Counted from the first letter of the stretch, positions 47,891 through 57,446 are shown. The stretch is DNA of 64,000 nucleotides from Parasphingorhabdus cellanae (GCF_017498565.1 NZ_CP071794.1:1178001-1242000); one strand, 5' to 3'. Made by a program: numbers and translations. The notes: generated from the sequence alone by a model not told the origin.

Positions 47891-49075
47891 CTATAACATC
47901 GCCATGTCTACAGGCTGTTCCAGCAATACGCGTCCAGCCAGTTCGAATACGGCGGGAGCAGTTGCAATATGCTGTGTGGCAACATGTGCATCACGAAACC
48001 GGCGTTGCAGGCTGCTGCTGGAATAGACCGCGCCGCCACCCCCTAATGTATAGGCAGTCTTGCAAACATCCGCAGAGGTTTCGGTGGCGTGCGCGCAGGC
48101 GAGACGCAAATCTGCCCGAGCCTGCGTGGAAATATCACCATCACTCTTTGCTTCCTGCCAAGCCTTGCCAACCGCGCTCTCCAGGAAAGCAAACGCGCCG
48201 CTTAGCTGGGCCGTGGCCCGGGCAATATCGACTTGAACGGTCGCCCGCTGAGCCATGCTGCGGCCTCCGCCTGGCGTTTTCTTGGAAATAGCGATTTGCC
48301 TCACTTCTTCCAGCGCAGCCCGCGCATTGCCCAATGCAACCGAAGACACGCCAAGAGCCAATAGACCAAAGAGCGGGAATTTATAAAGCGCGCCGCCGTC
48401 GCGTGGCCGGTCAGAAACAAAGGAAACACTGCGGTCTTTGGGGATCTTTACATCTTTGACGCTGAAATCACCCGACCCTGTCCCTTTCATGCCCGCGACA
48501 TGCCAGCTATCGATGAATGTCGCTTGTTCTGCGGGAAAGAACAGCATGCGATGATAGGGTGCGCCGTTTTCGAATTTCTGTAGCTCGCCATCCTTGAAGA
48601 TCATTGCACCGCCGCCAAGCCAACTGCAATTGGCCGAGCCGGAACCCCATTGCCACTGCCCGGACAGCAGATAGTGATCGCCTTTATCCTCCGCCTTACC
48701 CATCGGCGCGAACACTCCGCCGGTAATAATATCGTCAGGTCCAAAGATTTCCGCTGCAGGACTTTCGTCCATATAGGCCGCTCCCAACGTCGTCGTAACC
48801 GCGATCATCGCGCACCAGCCGGCGCTGGCATCCGCCTCGGCCATGGTTACAATCAATTGCATGAAGTCGAGCGGCGGCAATTCCAAACCACCCAATGCCG
48901 ATGGTTTGGACAGATTAAACGCGCCCGCTTCGGCCATCTTCGCGGCAAGGTCAGCCGGCAGACGCCGCGCCTGTTCCGTATCAGGCGCGCGGTCGGCAAT
49001 TTCCGGGAGCAGCTTTAATATTGCCGCGCCGGTATGCCCGCCAATATCGCTAATGTCATACTGCAAACTCGCCAT
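47891..49075 (-). CDS. Acyl-CoA dehydrogenase-like flavoprotein (hydroxylase branch)
   Basis: 394 residues with the acyl-CoA dehydrogenase fold. The N-terminal part (AAILKLLPEIADRAPDTEQ), FAPMGKAEDKGDHYLLSGQW and the C-terminal helical bundle fit the group-D flavin monooxygenase/HpaB-HsaA-like set rather than a true dehydrogenase; the usual catalytic Glu is not evident. Such enzymes use reduced flavin to hydroxylate phenols or oxidise steroid rings. No flavin reductase gene is adjacent. Paired with a GST. Confidence 0.87.
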   Translation of the reverse strand: MASLQYDISDIGGHTGAAILKLLPEIADRAPDTEQARRLPADLAAKMAEAGAFNLSKPSALGGLELPPLDFMQLIVTMAEADASAGWCAMIAVTTTLGAAYMDESPAAEIFGPDDIITGGVFAPMGKAEDKGDHYLLSGQWQWGSGSANCSWLGGGAMIFKDGELQKFENGAPYHRMLFFPAEQATFIDSWHVAGMKGTGSGDFSVKDVKIPKDRSVSFVSDRPRDGGALYKFPLFGLLALGVSSVALGNARAALEEVRQIAISKKTPGGGRSMAQRATVQVDIARATAQLSGAFAFLESAVGKAWQEAKSDGDISTQARADLRLACAHATETSADVCKTAYTLGGGGAVYSSSSLQRRFRDAHVATQHIATAPAVFELAGRVLLEQPVDMAML

Positions 49076-49152
49076 CTAAGAATCTCCGTTTATCACCGCC
49101 AGCATAAGAGTTACTATTTGTTGATCCAGCAAAAACATATACGGAAGATACC

Positions 49153-50697
49153 ATGCGTATAATTACACTTCTGGGTTTTGTTTTATTGCTGGTTGGCTGC
49201 GGCAGCGATGCAGATACAGACAGCATGCCGGGGCCGGATCAAATTGTGCGCTTGTCCGATTCAGAGATAAAGGGCCTCGACCCGCAGAAAATTTCTGATC
49301 TGTCCTCGTTACGCGTTGCCGCCGACCAGTTTGAAGGACTGACTCGGCTTGATGCGGCCGGAAATGCCGAGCCGGGTTTGGCGGGAGACTGGAGCGTTTC
49401 CGATGATGGGCTGCAATGGACGTTCCGATTGCGTGACGGGCTAGAGTTTTCTGACGGCACAGCCTTTGACGCTACCCTTTTTCCGCAAATCTGGACCCGT
49501 CTGCTGGCATCAGAAACAGCGTCCCCAACCAAGGCGCTATTCGAGAATATCGCGTCAGTGAGCGCAAAAGACCAGGCTTTCGTTGTGGTGACGTTAAGAG
49601 CACCTGCACCATCGCTGACTATTTTACTGGCCCATCCGGCGATGGCGGCCTTGCCGCTACACCGTATAGACGAGGCCGGAGACAAATGGACCAGTGAGCG
49701 TCCCATGACTGTCAGCGGGCCTTATCAACTGGCCACATGGCAGCTTAACGATCACGCCCGAATGACCCGTAACCCGGAATGGCACGATGAACCGGCACCC
49801 ACTGCCACTATCATCTGGAAACCGATGGATGACAGCCTGTCAGCCATGCGGCTATTCCTGTCGGGCGGCGCTGATATAGCCGCTGATTATCCTGCAAGTC
49901 GGCACAAATGGCTGGTCGAAAACCACCCTGACCTTGCGCATAGCGTGCCGTATCTCGGCAGCTATTATTTCGCATTCAATACCCGCAAAGCACCGTTTGA
50001 CGATAGCCGCGTCCGCACCGCACTGTCGATGGCAGTAGAACGAAAGTGGATTGCAGAAAAGGTCATTGGAATTGGGAATGTTCCGGCATGGAATCTTTTA
50101 CCACCCGAGCTAACCGGCGGCATCAGCGCTAAGCCCATCTGGGCCGATTGGGATCGGGAACGGCGGCTGGTCGCGGCACGGCAATTGTTGGCAGAAGCGG
50201 GATATGGACCGGCCAAAGCTTTGACCTTTGAAATTCGCTTTAACAGTTCAGCCGAGCATCGCCGCGTTTCGGTCGCTCTGGCCGCTATGTGGAAAGATCT
50301 GAATGTACAAGCGAGCCTGTTCAACAGCGAAGCCGCGCTGCATTTTGCTGCCCTCCGGCAGCATGATTTTGCTCTTGCCCGGTCTGGCTGGATTGCCGAT
50401 CTGCCGATACCCGAAAACTTCCTCACCGTTCATCAAATGGCCAATGGCTCCGGAAATTATTCGGGATATGATAGCGCCGCCTATGACGCTGTGGTTGCGC
50501 AAGCAATGATAACGGTCGATCCGGACAAGCGAAACAGCCTCATGCGTTTGGCAGATCAAACGCTTGTTAACGACATGCCGATCTTGCCGCTTTATTTCTA
50601 TGTTACCCGTTCTTTGGTGAGCAAACGTATCGAAGGATGGCAGGATAATATTTCCAATGTGCATCCCAGCCGCACTCTGCGTATAAGCAGGAAATGA
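49153..50697 (+). CDS. Peptide/oligopeptide ABC transporter binding lipoprotein, first of two
   Basis: 514 residues, lipobox LLVGC (Cys16). Family 5 solute-binding protein features: RLSDSEIKGLDPQK, EPGLAGDWSVSDDGLQWTFRLRDG and the late conserved YFAFNTRKAPFDDSRVRTALSMA. Such proteins bind peptides, nickel or sugars and pass them to ABC permeases. No permease or ATPase gene is adjacent. The next gene overlaps by four bases and encodes a distant paralogue. Confidence 0.94.
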   Translation: MRIITLLGFVLLLVGCGSDADTDSMPGPDQIVRLSDSEIKGLDPQKISDLSSLRVAADQFEGLTRLDAAGNAEPGLAGDWSVSDDGLQWTFRLRDGLEFSDGTAFDATLFPQIWTRLLASETASPTKALFENIASVSAKDQAFVVVTLRAPAPSLTILLAHPAMAALPLHRIDEAGDKWTSERPMTVSGPYQLATWQLNDHARMTRNPEWHDEPAPTATIIWKPMDDSLSAMRLFLSGGADIAADYPASRHKWLVENHPDLAHSVPYLGSYYFAFNTRKAPFDDSRVRTALSMAVERKWIAEKVIGIGNVPAWNLLPPELTGGISAKPIWADWDRERRLVAARQLLAEAGYGPAKALTFEIRFNSSAEHRRVSVALAAMWKDLNVQASLFNSEAALHFAALRQHDFALARSGWIADLPIPENFLTVHQMANGSGNYSGYDSAAYDAVVAQAMITVDPDKRNSLMRLADQTLVNDMPILPLYFYVTRSLVSKRIEGWQDNISNVHPSRTLRISRK

Positions 50698-52211
50698 TCT
50701 TTGCCAGCCGCGCCAATTGTTTATCTATGCTCGCTCTTGTCGCGGCGTCATTTAGCCTTGCGGCCTGCGGGTTAGCCGAGGATGAAGACCGCGCCAGAGT
50801 CACGGTAATCGAAGATGAAGAATGGGTGATCAAGCCAATTGGAATAGATCTGACCTACGCTTCGGCCATTGCCCGGTCCGCGATAGCAAAAGGGCTGGTC
50901 GGCTTTGACGAACAAGGACGTGTGGTGCCATCGCTCGCCGCTCGCTGGATCGTAACCGATGATGGTATGAGCTATATTTTCCGGCTGAATGATGGGCAAT
51001 GGAATGATGGCCGCCCTGTTACCGCCGAACGGGTGGCAACATTGCTGCGCGAACGCATTGGCGAGCTCAGCAAAAGCCGATTAGGCCCGGATCTGCTGAG
51101 CATTGATGAAATCGTCCCGATGACTGGCCGCGTAATCGAAATCCGACTCACGTCCGCCCACCCCAATTTCCTGCAGCTCATGGCCCAACCTGAATTGGGC
51201 CTGTTTCGTGCCGGAAATGGCGCAGGTCCGATGAGCCGATTGGACAATCAAAGCACCTACACGCTGGGTGTTATGAATCCGCCGCAACTGGATGATGATG
51301 AAACCGAAGATGACGAACAACCTGCGGACGAAGCGGTCGCAGACGACCCGCGCCGCGTCACCCTGCGCAGTGAAAGCGCGGCCAGGGCGGTCGCCCGCTA
51401 CACGGCAGGCTATACCGATGTGGTGTTGAACGGGAAGTTCCATCACCTTCCGTTGGTCGATGAAGCGGGCGTCAGCACCAATGATCTTCGGCTGGATCCA
51501 GTAGCGGGCCTGTTTGGATTTCAATTCTTGCGCGCCAATGGCTTTTGGGCCGTGCCAAGAAACCGTGAAATACTGGCGATGGCGATCGACCGGCCAGCGC
51601 TTTTGACCTCCTTTCCCAACGTGACCGCGTGGCAAAGCCGTCAGAAAATCATTCCCGAAGCCCTGGATGTCGATGGCATTGATGCGCGGCCGGGCTGGGC
51701 CAGCATGACTATGCAAGATCGCCAGGCCTTTGCCCGCGAGCATGTTGCACGCTGGGAAGCCTTGGAAGGGCCGGTCCTTCCTCTGACCATTTCGTTGCCC
51801 GACGCGGCGGGCGCAGACATTTTGTTCTTGCGCGTCCAATCCGACCTGCGGCGCGTCGGACTTGATGCGGTTCAAGTTGGTCCCGATCAACCGGCCGACA
51901 TACGTTTGGTGGACGAGATCGCCGCTTATGATAGCGCCAAATGGTTCCTATATCGGCTGACCTGCTCGCAAATGTCCGTTTGTCTGAACGATGCAGATAC
52001 AAAAATTGCCGAGGCCGAGGGCGCGATCAACCTGCAAGTAAAGGCACGGCTATATGCCGAAGCGGAGGAAATGCTGGTTCAGCATTATAGCTTCATTCCC
52101 CTGGCCGTGCCGGTGCGGTGGTCGATTAGCAGGCCCAGCCAGCAAGGCTTGGCGGTCAATCCGCGCGGTTGGCATCCATTGAATCTGTTGGTCGGAATCC
52201 CTATATCTTGA
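50694..52211 (+). CDS. Peptide-binding-protein-like lipoprotein, second of two
   Basis: 505 residues, lipobox SLAAC (Cys25). The same fold is readable (VVPSLAARWIVTDDGMSYIFRLNDG; NREILAMAIDRPALL). A very acidic insertion (residues about 195-220, rich in Asp/Glu) and weaker conservation suggest altered binding. It overlaps the preceding gene by ATGA, so both are made together. Without permeases nearby they could be scavengers, chemoreceptor partners or regulatory ligands. Confidence 0.9.
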   Translation: MIFASRANCLSMLALVAASFSLAACGLAEDEDRARVTVIEDEEWVIKPIGIDLTYASAIARSAIAKGLVGFDEQGRVVPSLAARWIVTDDGMSYIFRLNDGQWNDGRPVTAERVATLLRERIGELSKSRLGPDLLSIDEIVPMTGRVIEIRLTSAHPNFLQLMAQPELGLFRAGNGAGPMSRLDNQSTYTLGVMNPPQLDDDETEDDEQPADEAVADDPRRVTLRSESAARAVARYTAGYTDVVLNGKFHHLPLVDEAGVSTNDLRLDPVAGLFGFQFLRANGFWAVPRNREILAMAIDRPALLTSFPNVTAWQSRQKIIPEALDVDGIDARPGWASMTMQDRQAFAREHVARWEALEGPVLPLTISLPDAAGADILFLRVQSDLRRVGLDAVQVGPDQPADIRLVDEIAAYDSAKWFLYRLTCSQMSVCLNDADTKIAEAEGAINLQVKARLYAEAEEMLVQHYSFIPLAVPVRWSISRPSQQGLAVNPRGWHPLNLLVGIPIS

Positions 52212-52242
52212 CTATGATAATGATGAACAAGCGGGAGGGCTT

Positions 52243-52665
52243 ATGGCGATTTCGGAAGAACAGTTAAAGCGCTTGGCCGAACAATTGCCAGATGTAAGCC
52301 GCGACCCGCAAGCGGTGCGAACTCGTGTCGAAGCCATGGAAAAGGTGCTAGAACGCGCATTTATCATTCCGGGCATTAACAAGCCCATCGGTGTCGATTC
52401 TCTGGTCGGCCTGATCCCCGTTGTCGGCGATGTCGTTACGGCCGTTATGGGCGCCTATATCGTTTGGGAAGCCCGCAATCTGGGCATGTCGAAATGGCAA
52501 TTGACCCGCATGGCGACCAATGTAGGCATAGATACCGCTTTGGGTGCAATCCCGCTCGCTGGCGACGTTTTTGACTTCATCTGGCGCTCCAACAGCCGTA
52601 ATTTACGGATCATCCGTAAGCACCTTGATAAACATCATCCGGGAACCCGAACGCTGGAAGGTTAA
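52243..52665 (+). CDS. DUF4112 protein
   Basis: 140 residues. DUF4112 pattern: LEKVLERAFIIPGINKPIG, GLIPVVGDVVTAVMGAYI, MATNVGIDTALGAIPLAGDV. Two hydrophobic stretches suggest membrane association. Function unknown. Convergent with RNase T2, overlapping by four bases at the stops. Confidence 0.92.
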   Translation: MAISEEQLKRLAEQLPDVSRDPQAVRTRVEAMEKVLERAFIIPGINKPIGVDSLVGLIPVVGDVVTAVMGAYIVWEARNLGMSKWQLTRMATNVGIDTALGAIPLAGDVFDFIWRSNSRNLRIIRKHLDKHHPGTRTLEG

Positions 52666-53396
52666 GCGCCGCGCCAGATTTTCACCGGTTTATCGCCTTT
52701 CAATGCACGCATATTGCCCGGACAACGCTGGGGCCTAAAACTTTTTCCTAGGCACAGTCGCACTTCTTCCAGCCAACCGCGCCGATTAACTTTCAGACGG
52801 ATCATGTCAGCACCTAGCCCCTCATTCGCCGCTACAAATGCGCTGCGTAAACCTTCGACAGTTAGCGGCTTGCGTGAAAGCCGGTCCATATTGGGAAATT
52901 CCACCGCATCGAACATAATTTTTGAAATCCGGAAATAAGTCTCCGGCCGCTGCGTCATACAGGTTCCATGCTTGGCCCATTCCTTGGCCATAAGCCGGAT
53001 CGAGGGCATCATACAGAAATTACGCCGCACAAGCGCTGGTGACAGGGGCTTGGTCGCGCGGCACCATTGGGGATAGCTATTCCCCTGCGCATCCGGCCAC
53101 AGCCCATGGAGGATGAAACCAAAGCTGCCATCATCTCCACCACATTGGCTTTTGTCGCGCCGACTATCCTTGCGCAAGCGGCAATATTCCGGTGACCAGC
53201 TTATCGCGAGCGTATAGCCGGATACCGGTGTAATCCGGCGTGGTTCTTTGGCTGGTTTGCTAACTGGCGCGGCGGGTTGGGTTAGCACGGGCGCGCGGCA
53301 TTGATAGGCTTGGGCGTGGGCGGGGGTGATCGCCAACAATGACAATATAAGCATGGAAGCGAGGAAAGTCAGTATTTCGTGGCGGATCATTTTCAT
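52662..53396 (-). CDS. Ribonuclease T2 family protein, secreted
   Basis: 244 residues from ATG at 53396, with a signal peptide ending near AHAQA. Both T2 active-site boxes are present: H97 in FILHGLWPD and E139/H143 in KEWAKHGTC; conserved Cys pairs support a periplasmic enzyme. RNase T2 enzymes cut single-stranded RNA non-specifically. The start is one base after the stop of the first of three small membrane proteins, so it is coupled to it. Confidence 0.94.
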   Translation of the reverse strand: MKMIRHEILTFLASMLILSLLAITPAHAQAYQCRAPVLTQPAAPVSKPAKEPRRITPVSGYTLAISWSPEYCRLRKDSRRDKSQCGGDDGSFGFILHGLWPDAQGNSYPQWCRATKPLSPALVRRNFCMMPSIRLMAKEWAKHGTCMTQRPETYFRISKIMFDAVEFPNMDRLSRKPLTVEGLRSAFVAANEGLGADMIRLKVNRRGWLEEVRLCLGKSFRPQRCPGNMRALKGDKPVKIWRGA

Positions 53397-53397
53397 C

Positions 53398-53868
53398 TCA
53401 GTCAAAGACCGTATCAATATCAACATGCTTCCTATCGAACCAGTTAATCGCATCTTTTCGAAATAAGAAATGAGTTGCAAAAAGGTTCACAAAAACACCC
53501 ATCACATACAAGGCGGTCATGTTTTCAGGCCACGCCATGGCTTCCCATCTAACGTTTGTCAGGTTTGAATCCTGCAAGGCTGGTACCAATACGGCTCCGA
53601 TATCGAAAAGCAGAATAATGGCTCCGATTCCGGCCAAGATGATTTGCGTCCATCGCGCCCACGACTTGGCTTTTACCGCAAGAAAATACCATATGATGAA
53701 AGAGACACCGACAATCAGCCCCCAAACCAAGATATAGCTAGATGCCTCCCAACCGACATCTTCCAAGAGCATAGGCCAAGTGACATATTCATTGAAAAGC
53801 TCCATCGCCAGAGACAGAAAATAAAACCGTTCAAACCACAGAATAGACTTGGGGCGCGATTGTCTCAT
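53398..53868 (-). CDS. Four-helix membrane protein, paralogue 1
   Basis: 156 residues. Begins with RPKSILWFERFYFLSLAMEL and ends with LFRKDAINWFDRK; four hydrophobic segments lie between. Same start and end signature as the next two genes. The next gene downstream (RNase T2) begins right at its stop. Family not recognised by name. Confidence 0.85.
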   Translation of the reverse strand: MRQSRPKSILWFERFYFLSLAMELFNEYVTWPMLLEDVGWEASSYILVWGLIVGVSFIIWYFLAVKAKSWARWTQIILAGIGAIILLFDIGAVLVPALQDSNLTNVRWEAMAWPENMTALYVMGVFVNLFATHFLFRKDAINWFDRKHVDIDTVFD

Positions 53869-53915
53869 AACAATCGCAGCCCTACCCCCATATCAGCGCC
53901 ATGATCCAGTGCTTT

Positions 53916-54353
53916 TTATGTCGCCACGGCTTTGCCGGCAAACCATTGTTTGGCGTCGCGCCGGAACAACATATAAATTGCTGCCGCTTTCAAGGCGAGG
54001 ATGGTGAACAGGATGGTCAGGCCGAGTGTCCGATAATTATCAATCGTTGCAAGAGACCAGATGACGCCGATCAAAAACATCACAATCAGCAACCATTTGC
54101 CGATATTGGAGGCTTTGCGCGCGATCTTGAACCAAAGCCACAGGTTGATAAGAAAGGGGAATATGATGATTGTATAAGTGGCGAAAGCGTTCATACCGTC
54201 GCTACCGTCTCCCTGATCCATCACCATCGACCAGGTGTCCCAGTTCAGAATGATATTGAGAACATTCAGCGCAAGCGCGCCAAGAAAAAGCTGTTCGAAC
54301 CTGATGATGGAATTTGGTCGCAATATGGCCTCCGGACTTTGTCTAGAACCCAT
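53916..54353 (-). CDS. Four-helix membrane protein, paralogue 2
   Basis: 145 residues. RPNSIIRFEQLFLGALALNV near the start and YMLFRRDAKQWFAGKA at the end frame four hydrophobic segments. The sequence between the signatures differs from its paralogues, as expected for transmembrane helices. Unknown function. Confidence 0.85.
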   Translation of the reverse strand: MGSRQSPEAILRPNSIIRFEQLFLGALALNVLNIILNWDTWSMVMDQGDGSDGMNAFATYTIIIFPFLINLWLWFKIARKASNIGKWLLIVMFLIGVIWSLATIDNYRTLGLTILFTILALKAAAIYMLFRRDAKQWFAGKAVAT

Positions 54354-54434
54354 GCTTCCCTAGGAAAGGGTTAGTCAGAATTTGTAGCAAATCCAACCAT
54401 TAGCTGCGCCTTGGTCCGATTTTGTCAAACGCAA

Positions 54435-54860
54435 TCACTCAAACGTTTTTTCCAGATCGACTGTCTTTTCACCGGCAAACCACTTCTTTGCGTCGGGCCG
54501 GAAGAGCATATAAACGGCTATCGCCTGCATGGCCATCGTCACCAGTGATATTGCGATCGCAAGGCCATTGAGCTGGCCCAGCGAAAAGGGAATCGATATC
54601 AATCCGATGGCAAAGAAAATTGTGATGATCCATTTGGCAACGCCTACCGCCTTGCGCGCGGCCAAAAACCATAGCAATAGCGAAATGGCGAGACCAACAA
54701 CAGTCGAAATGACCAGAAATCCGGACCCAAGCATGGCAACATTCGGATCTGCCTGAAGCATCGCCGTCGCATTATCCCAATTCAGGATATTGCCGACCAG
54801 ACCAATGCCCAGGGCGCCCAGATAAAAGCGTTCAAATTGAATGATAGATGTCGGTCGCAT
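54435..54860 (-). CDS. Four-helix membrane protein, paralogue 3
   Basis: 141 residues. RPTSIIQFERFYLGALGIG and VYMLFRPDAKKWFAGE frame four hydrophobic segments, closest to paralogue 2. It is the first gene of the run, 82 bases from paralogue 2. Unknown function. Confidence 0.86.
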   Translation of the reverse strand: MRPTSIIQFERFYLGALGIGLVGNILNWDNATAMLQADPNVAMLGSGFLVISTVVGLAISLLLWFLAARKAVGVAKWIITIFFAIGLISIPFSLGQLNGLAIAISLVTMAMQAIAVYMLFRPDAKKWFAGEKTVDLEKTFE

Positions 54861-54895
54861 GATCTTCTCCCTCGCAGATTGCTTACTAGTTTAGA

Positions 54896-55756
54896 CTACG
54901 CCTGCGTAAAGTCCAACCCGATATCCGCCGCTGGTGCGGACTGCGTCAGTCGGCCAACGGAGATAAAATCAACACCCGTATCCGCCTTGTCGAAAATCGT
55001 GTCCAGTGTCACGCCGCCGGATGCTTCCGTCACCACGCGGCCGCCGATCAGCGTCACCGCCCCGCGCAAGGTGGCGGGTTCCATATTGTCGAGCAACAAA
55101 TGCGTCGCGCCCGCGGCCAGCGCCGGTTCAATCTGATCAACCCGGTCCACTTCGACGATAATCCGTTCAATTCCCGCATCAACAGCGCGCTTCACCGCTT
55201 CGCTGATATCTCCTGCCACCGCGACATGATTATCTTTGATCATCGCCGCGTCCCACAGGCCCATGCGGTGGTTCTGTGCCCCGCCCATGCGCGTGGCATA
55301 TTTTTCCAGTACGCGCAGGCCGGGTATAGTCTTGCGCGTGTCGAGTAAGGTGCAGCCGGTGCCGACAATCTTGCGCACATATTCATTGGTCATGCTGGCT
55401 ATGCCGGTGAGATGCTGCACCGTGTTAAGCGCGCTGCGTTCCGCCGTCAGCATTGCTCGGCCCTTGCCCTTCAAGCGCATAATATCAGTGCCAGCCTCAA
55501 CCGCTTCTCCTTCCGCCGCGAGGATTTCAATCTCCACATCAGGGTCAAGCGACCGAAAAAACGCCTCGGCAATCGGCAGGCCCGCGATAACCGCGTCGTG
55601 GCGGCTATCCATCACGCCGGTGAAGATGGCGTTTTCGGGGATCACGGCTTCGGATGTGACATCGCGACCGCCAGAATCAAACGGCGCGCCGAGGTCTTCG
55701 GCCAGAGTGGAAGCGACAAAAGCGTCGAGATCGAAGCAGTCTAGGGTGAAGGTCAC
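54896..55756 (-). CDS. nadC: Nicotinate-nucleotide pyrophosphorylase (carboxylating)
   Basis: 286 residues. Makes nicotinate mononucleotide from quinolinate and PRPP. Conserved RSALNTVQHLTGIASMT, LLDTRKTIPGLRVLEKYA, KDNH and EVDRVDQIEPAL are diagnostic. It overlaps the preceding GST gene by four bases (ATGA). Confidence 0.97.
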   Translation of the reverse strand: MTFTLDCFDLDAFVASTLAEDLGAPFDSGGRDVTSEAVIPENAIFTGVMDSRHDAVIAGLPIAEAFFRSLDPDVEIEILAAEGEAVEAGTDIMRLKGKGRAMLTAERSALNTVQHLTGIASMTNEYVRKIVGTGCTLLDTRKTIPGLRVLEKYATRMGGAQNHRMGLWDAAMIKDNHVAVAGDISEAVKRAVDAGIERIIVEVDRVDQIEPALAAGATHLLLDNMEPATLRGAVTLIGGRVVTEASGGVTLDTIFDKADTGVDFISVGRLTQSAPAADIGLDFTQA

Positions 55757-56373
55757 TGTAATCTTCGACTTTCTGCCAACGCCTTTTCAAAGGCAGGCCT
55801 TGAAGTAAGTTGTTTAAGAAATTGAACAGTATAAGGATGTGCGTCGGACAAGATGCCAAGCATTTTCGCCGACCAAAGTGTAAAGCCCATCATTATGTCC
55901 GCACCGGTCAACTGATCTCCAGCCAGGAACGCTTGTTTGGAAACCACTTGCTCCACCTTATCCAAAATATGATTGGCAGAACCACGGACGGCGTTGATAA
56001 TGGCTTGATGCTTTTCCGCATCGTCGCGATAAACCGTCAACCAAACAGTCGTGTTTATTGGCTGAGCCGCAGTTCCTTCCGAAAAGTGTAACCAATGAAG
56101 GTAACTAGCACGGTTTAGAGAACCTACCGGGGGTTCCAGCCTGCCGTTACCATATTGCTCCAATATATATTGGACAATCGCCCCTGACTCCGACAACGCA
56201 ACGTCACCATCTTCGATATATGGGAAATTTCCAGCCGGTGTGTGTTGCGCAAAACCTTTGTCGCCATCGCGATTAAAAGCAACCGGGACTATTTCATGTG
56301 CGATTTCTAGTTCTTCAAGAAGCCATTTTATTCTGATTGAGCGGGTAAGTGGTGCGAAGTATAACTTCAACAT
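55753..56373 (-). CDS. Glutathione S-transferase family protein between nadA and nadC
   Basis: 206 residues; begins MLKLYFAPLTRSIRIKWLLE, with cis-Pro NFPYIEDGDVALSESGAIV, the GST N-fold, and a helical C-domain. Substrate unknown. It is five bases after nadA and overlaps nadC, so it is inserted into the NAD pathway operon; a link to NAD synthesis is not obvious. Confidence 0.93.
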   Translation of the reverse strand: MLKLYFAPLTRSIRIKWLLEELEIAHEIVPVAFNRDGDKGFAQHTPAGNFPYIEDGDVALSESGAIVQYILEQYGNGRLEPPVGSLNRASYLHWLHFSEGTAAQPINTTVWLTVYRDDAEKHQAIINAVRGSANHILDKVEQVVSKQAFLAGDQLTGADIMMGFTLWSAKMLGILSDAHPYTVQFLKQLTSRPAFEKALAESRRLQ

Positions 56374-56378
56374 TGATT

Positions 56379-57392
56379 TTAATCTTCATGCGCCAAATCA
56401 GCCGGCCCCAAATCGCCCTGCCCTACGGTAGCACTCGCCATTTCCATCATCTTGTCGATCGACTTGCGGGCTTGCAGGCGTAGCTCCTCATCCATTTCGA
56501 TGCGGGGTTCCAGATCGCGCAGCGCGACGTAAAGTTTCTCCATCGTGTTGAGCGCCATATAGGGGCAGATATTGCAATTGCAGTTGCCGTCCGCACCGGG
56601 CGCGCCGATGAAATTCTTTTCCGGCACCGCTTTTTCCATCTGGTGAATGATATGCGGCTCGGTCGCGATGATGATCGTATCGCCTTCAAATTCCTTGGCA
56701 TATTTCAGGATCGCGCTGGTTGATCCCACCATATCGGCATGGTCCAAAATATAGGCCGGGCATTCGGGATGAGCGGCCACAGGGGCATCGGGATGCTGGG
56801 TTTGCAGTTTCAGCAGTTCCGTCTCGCTGAACGCCTCATGGACGATACAGACACCGGGCCACAGCAGCATGTCACGGCCGGTTTTCTTGGCGATATAGCC
56901 GCCGAGATGCTTGTCCGGGCCAAAGATGATCTTCTGATCCTTTGGAATTTGCGAGAGAATATGCTCGGCAGACGAGCTGGTCACGATAATATCGGACAGC
57001 GCCTTCACCTCGGCCGAGCAGTTAATATAGGTCAGCGCGATATGGTCGGGATGTTCGTCGCGAAACGCCTTGAACTTGTCCGGTGGACAGCTGTCTTCCA
57101 GACTGCAACCCGCGTCCATATCCGGTAATACAACAATCTTCTCCGGCGACAGGATTTTCGCTGTTTCCGCCATGAATTTCACGCCGCAAAAAGCAATCAC
57201 ATCGGCATCGGTTTCCGCCGCCTTGCGGGATAGTTCGAGGCTATCACCGACAAAATCGGCAATATCCTGAATTTCCGGTTTCTGATAATAATGAGCGAGG
57301 ATAATCGCGTTGCGTTCTTTTTTCAGGCGATGGATTTCTTCGACCACATCTACGCCGGCAAGCGAGCCACCAATTCCACCACGTGCGTCCAT
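56379..57392 (-). CDS. nadA: Quinolinate synthase A
   Basis: 337 residues, starts after GGGAAAG. 4Fe-4S enzyme that condenses iminoaspartate with dihydroxyacetone phosphate to quinolinate. AHYYQKPEIQDIADFVGDSL, PDMDAGCSLED, HPECP and NCNICPYMALN carry the expected motifs and cluster Cys. nadB is not next to it; iminoaspartate must come from a gene outside the window or from aspartate dehydrogenase. Confidence 0.97.
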   Translation of the reverse strand: MDARGGIGGSLAGVDVVEEIHRLKKERNAIILAHYYQKPEIQDIADFVGDSLELSRKAAETDADVIAFCGVKFMAETAKILSPEKIVVLPDMDAGCSLEDSCPPDKFKAFRDEHPDHIALTYINCSAEVKALSDIIVTSSSAEHILSQIPKDQKIIFGPDKHLGGYIAKKTGRDMLLWPGVCIVHEAFSETELLKLQTQHPDAPVAAHPECPAYILDHADMVGSTSAILKYAKEFEGDTIIIATEPHIIHQMEKAVPEKNFIGAPGADGNCNCNICPYMALNTMEKLYVALRDLEPRIEMDEELRLQARKSIDKMMEMASATVGQGDLGPADLAHED

Positions 57393-57446
57393 TGTCTTTC
57401 CCTTTAAATAACTTACAGCCGCTATGCCACGAGGCAGCGGCGAAGA

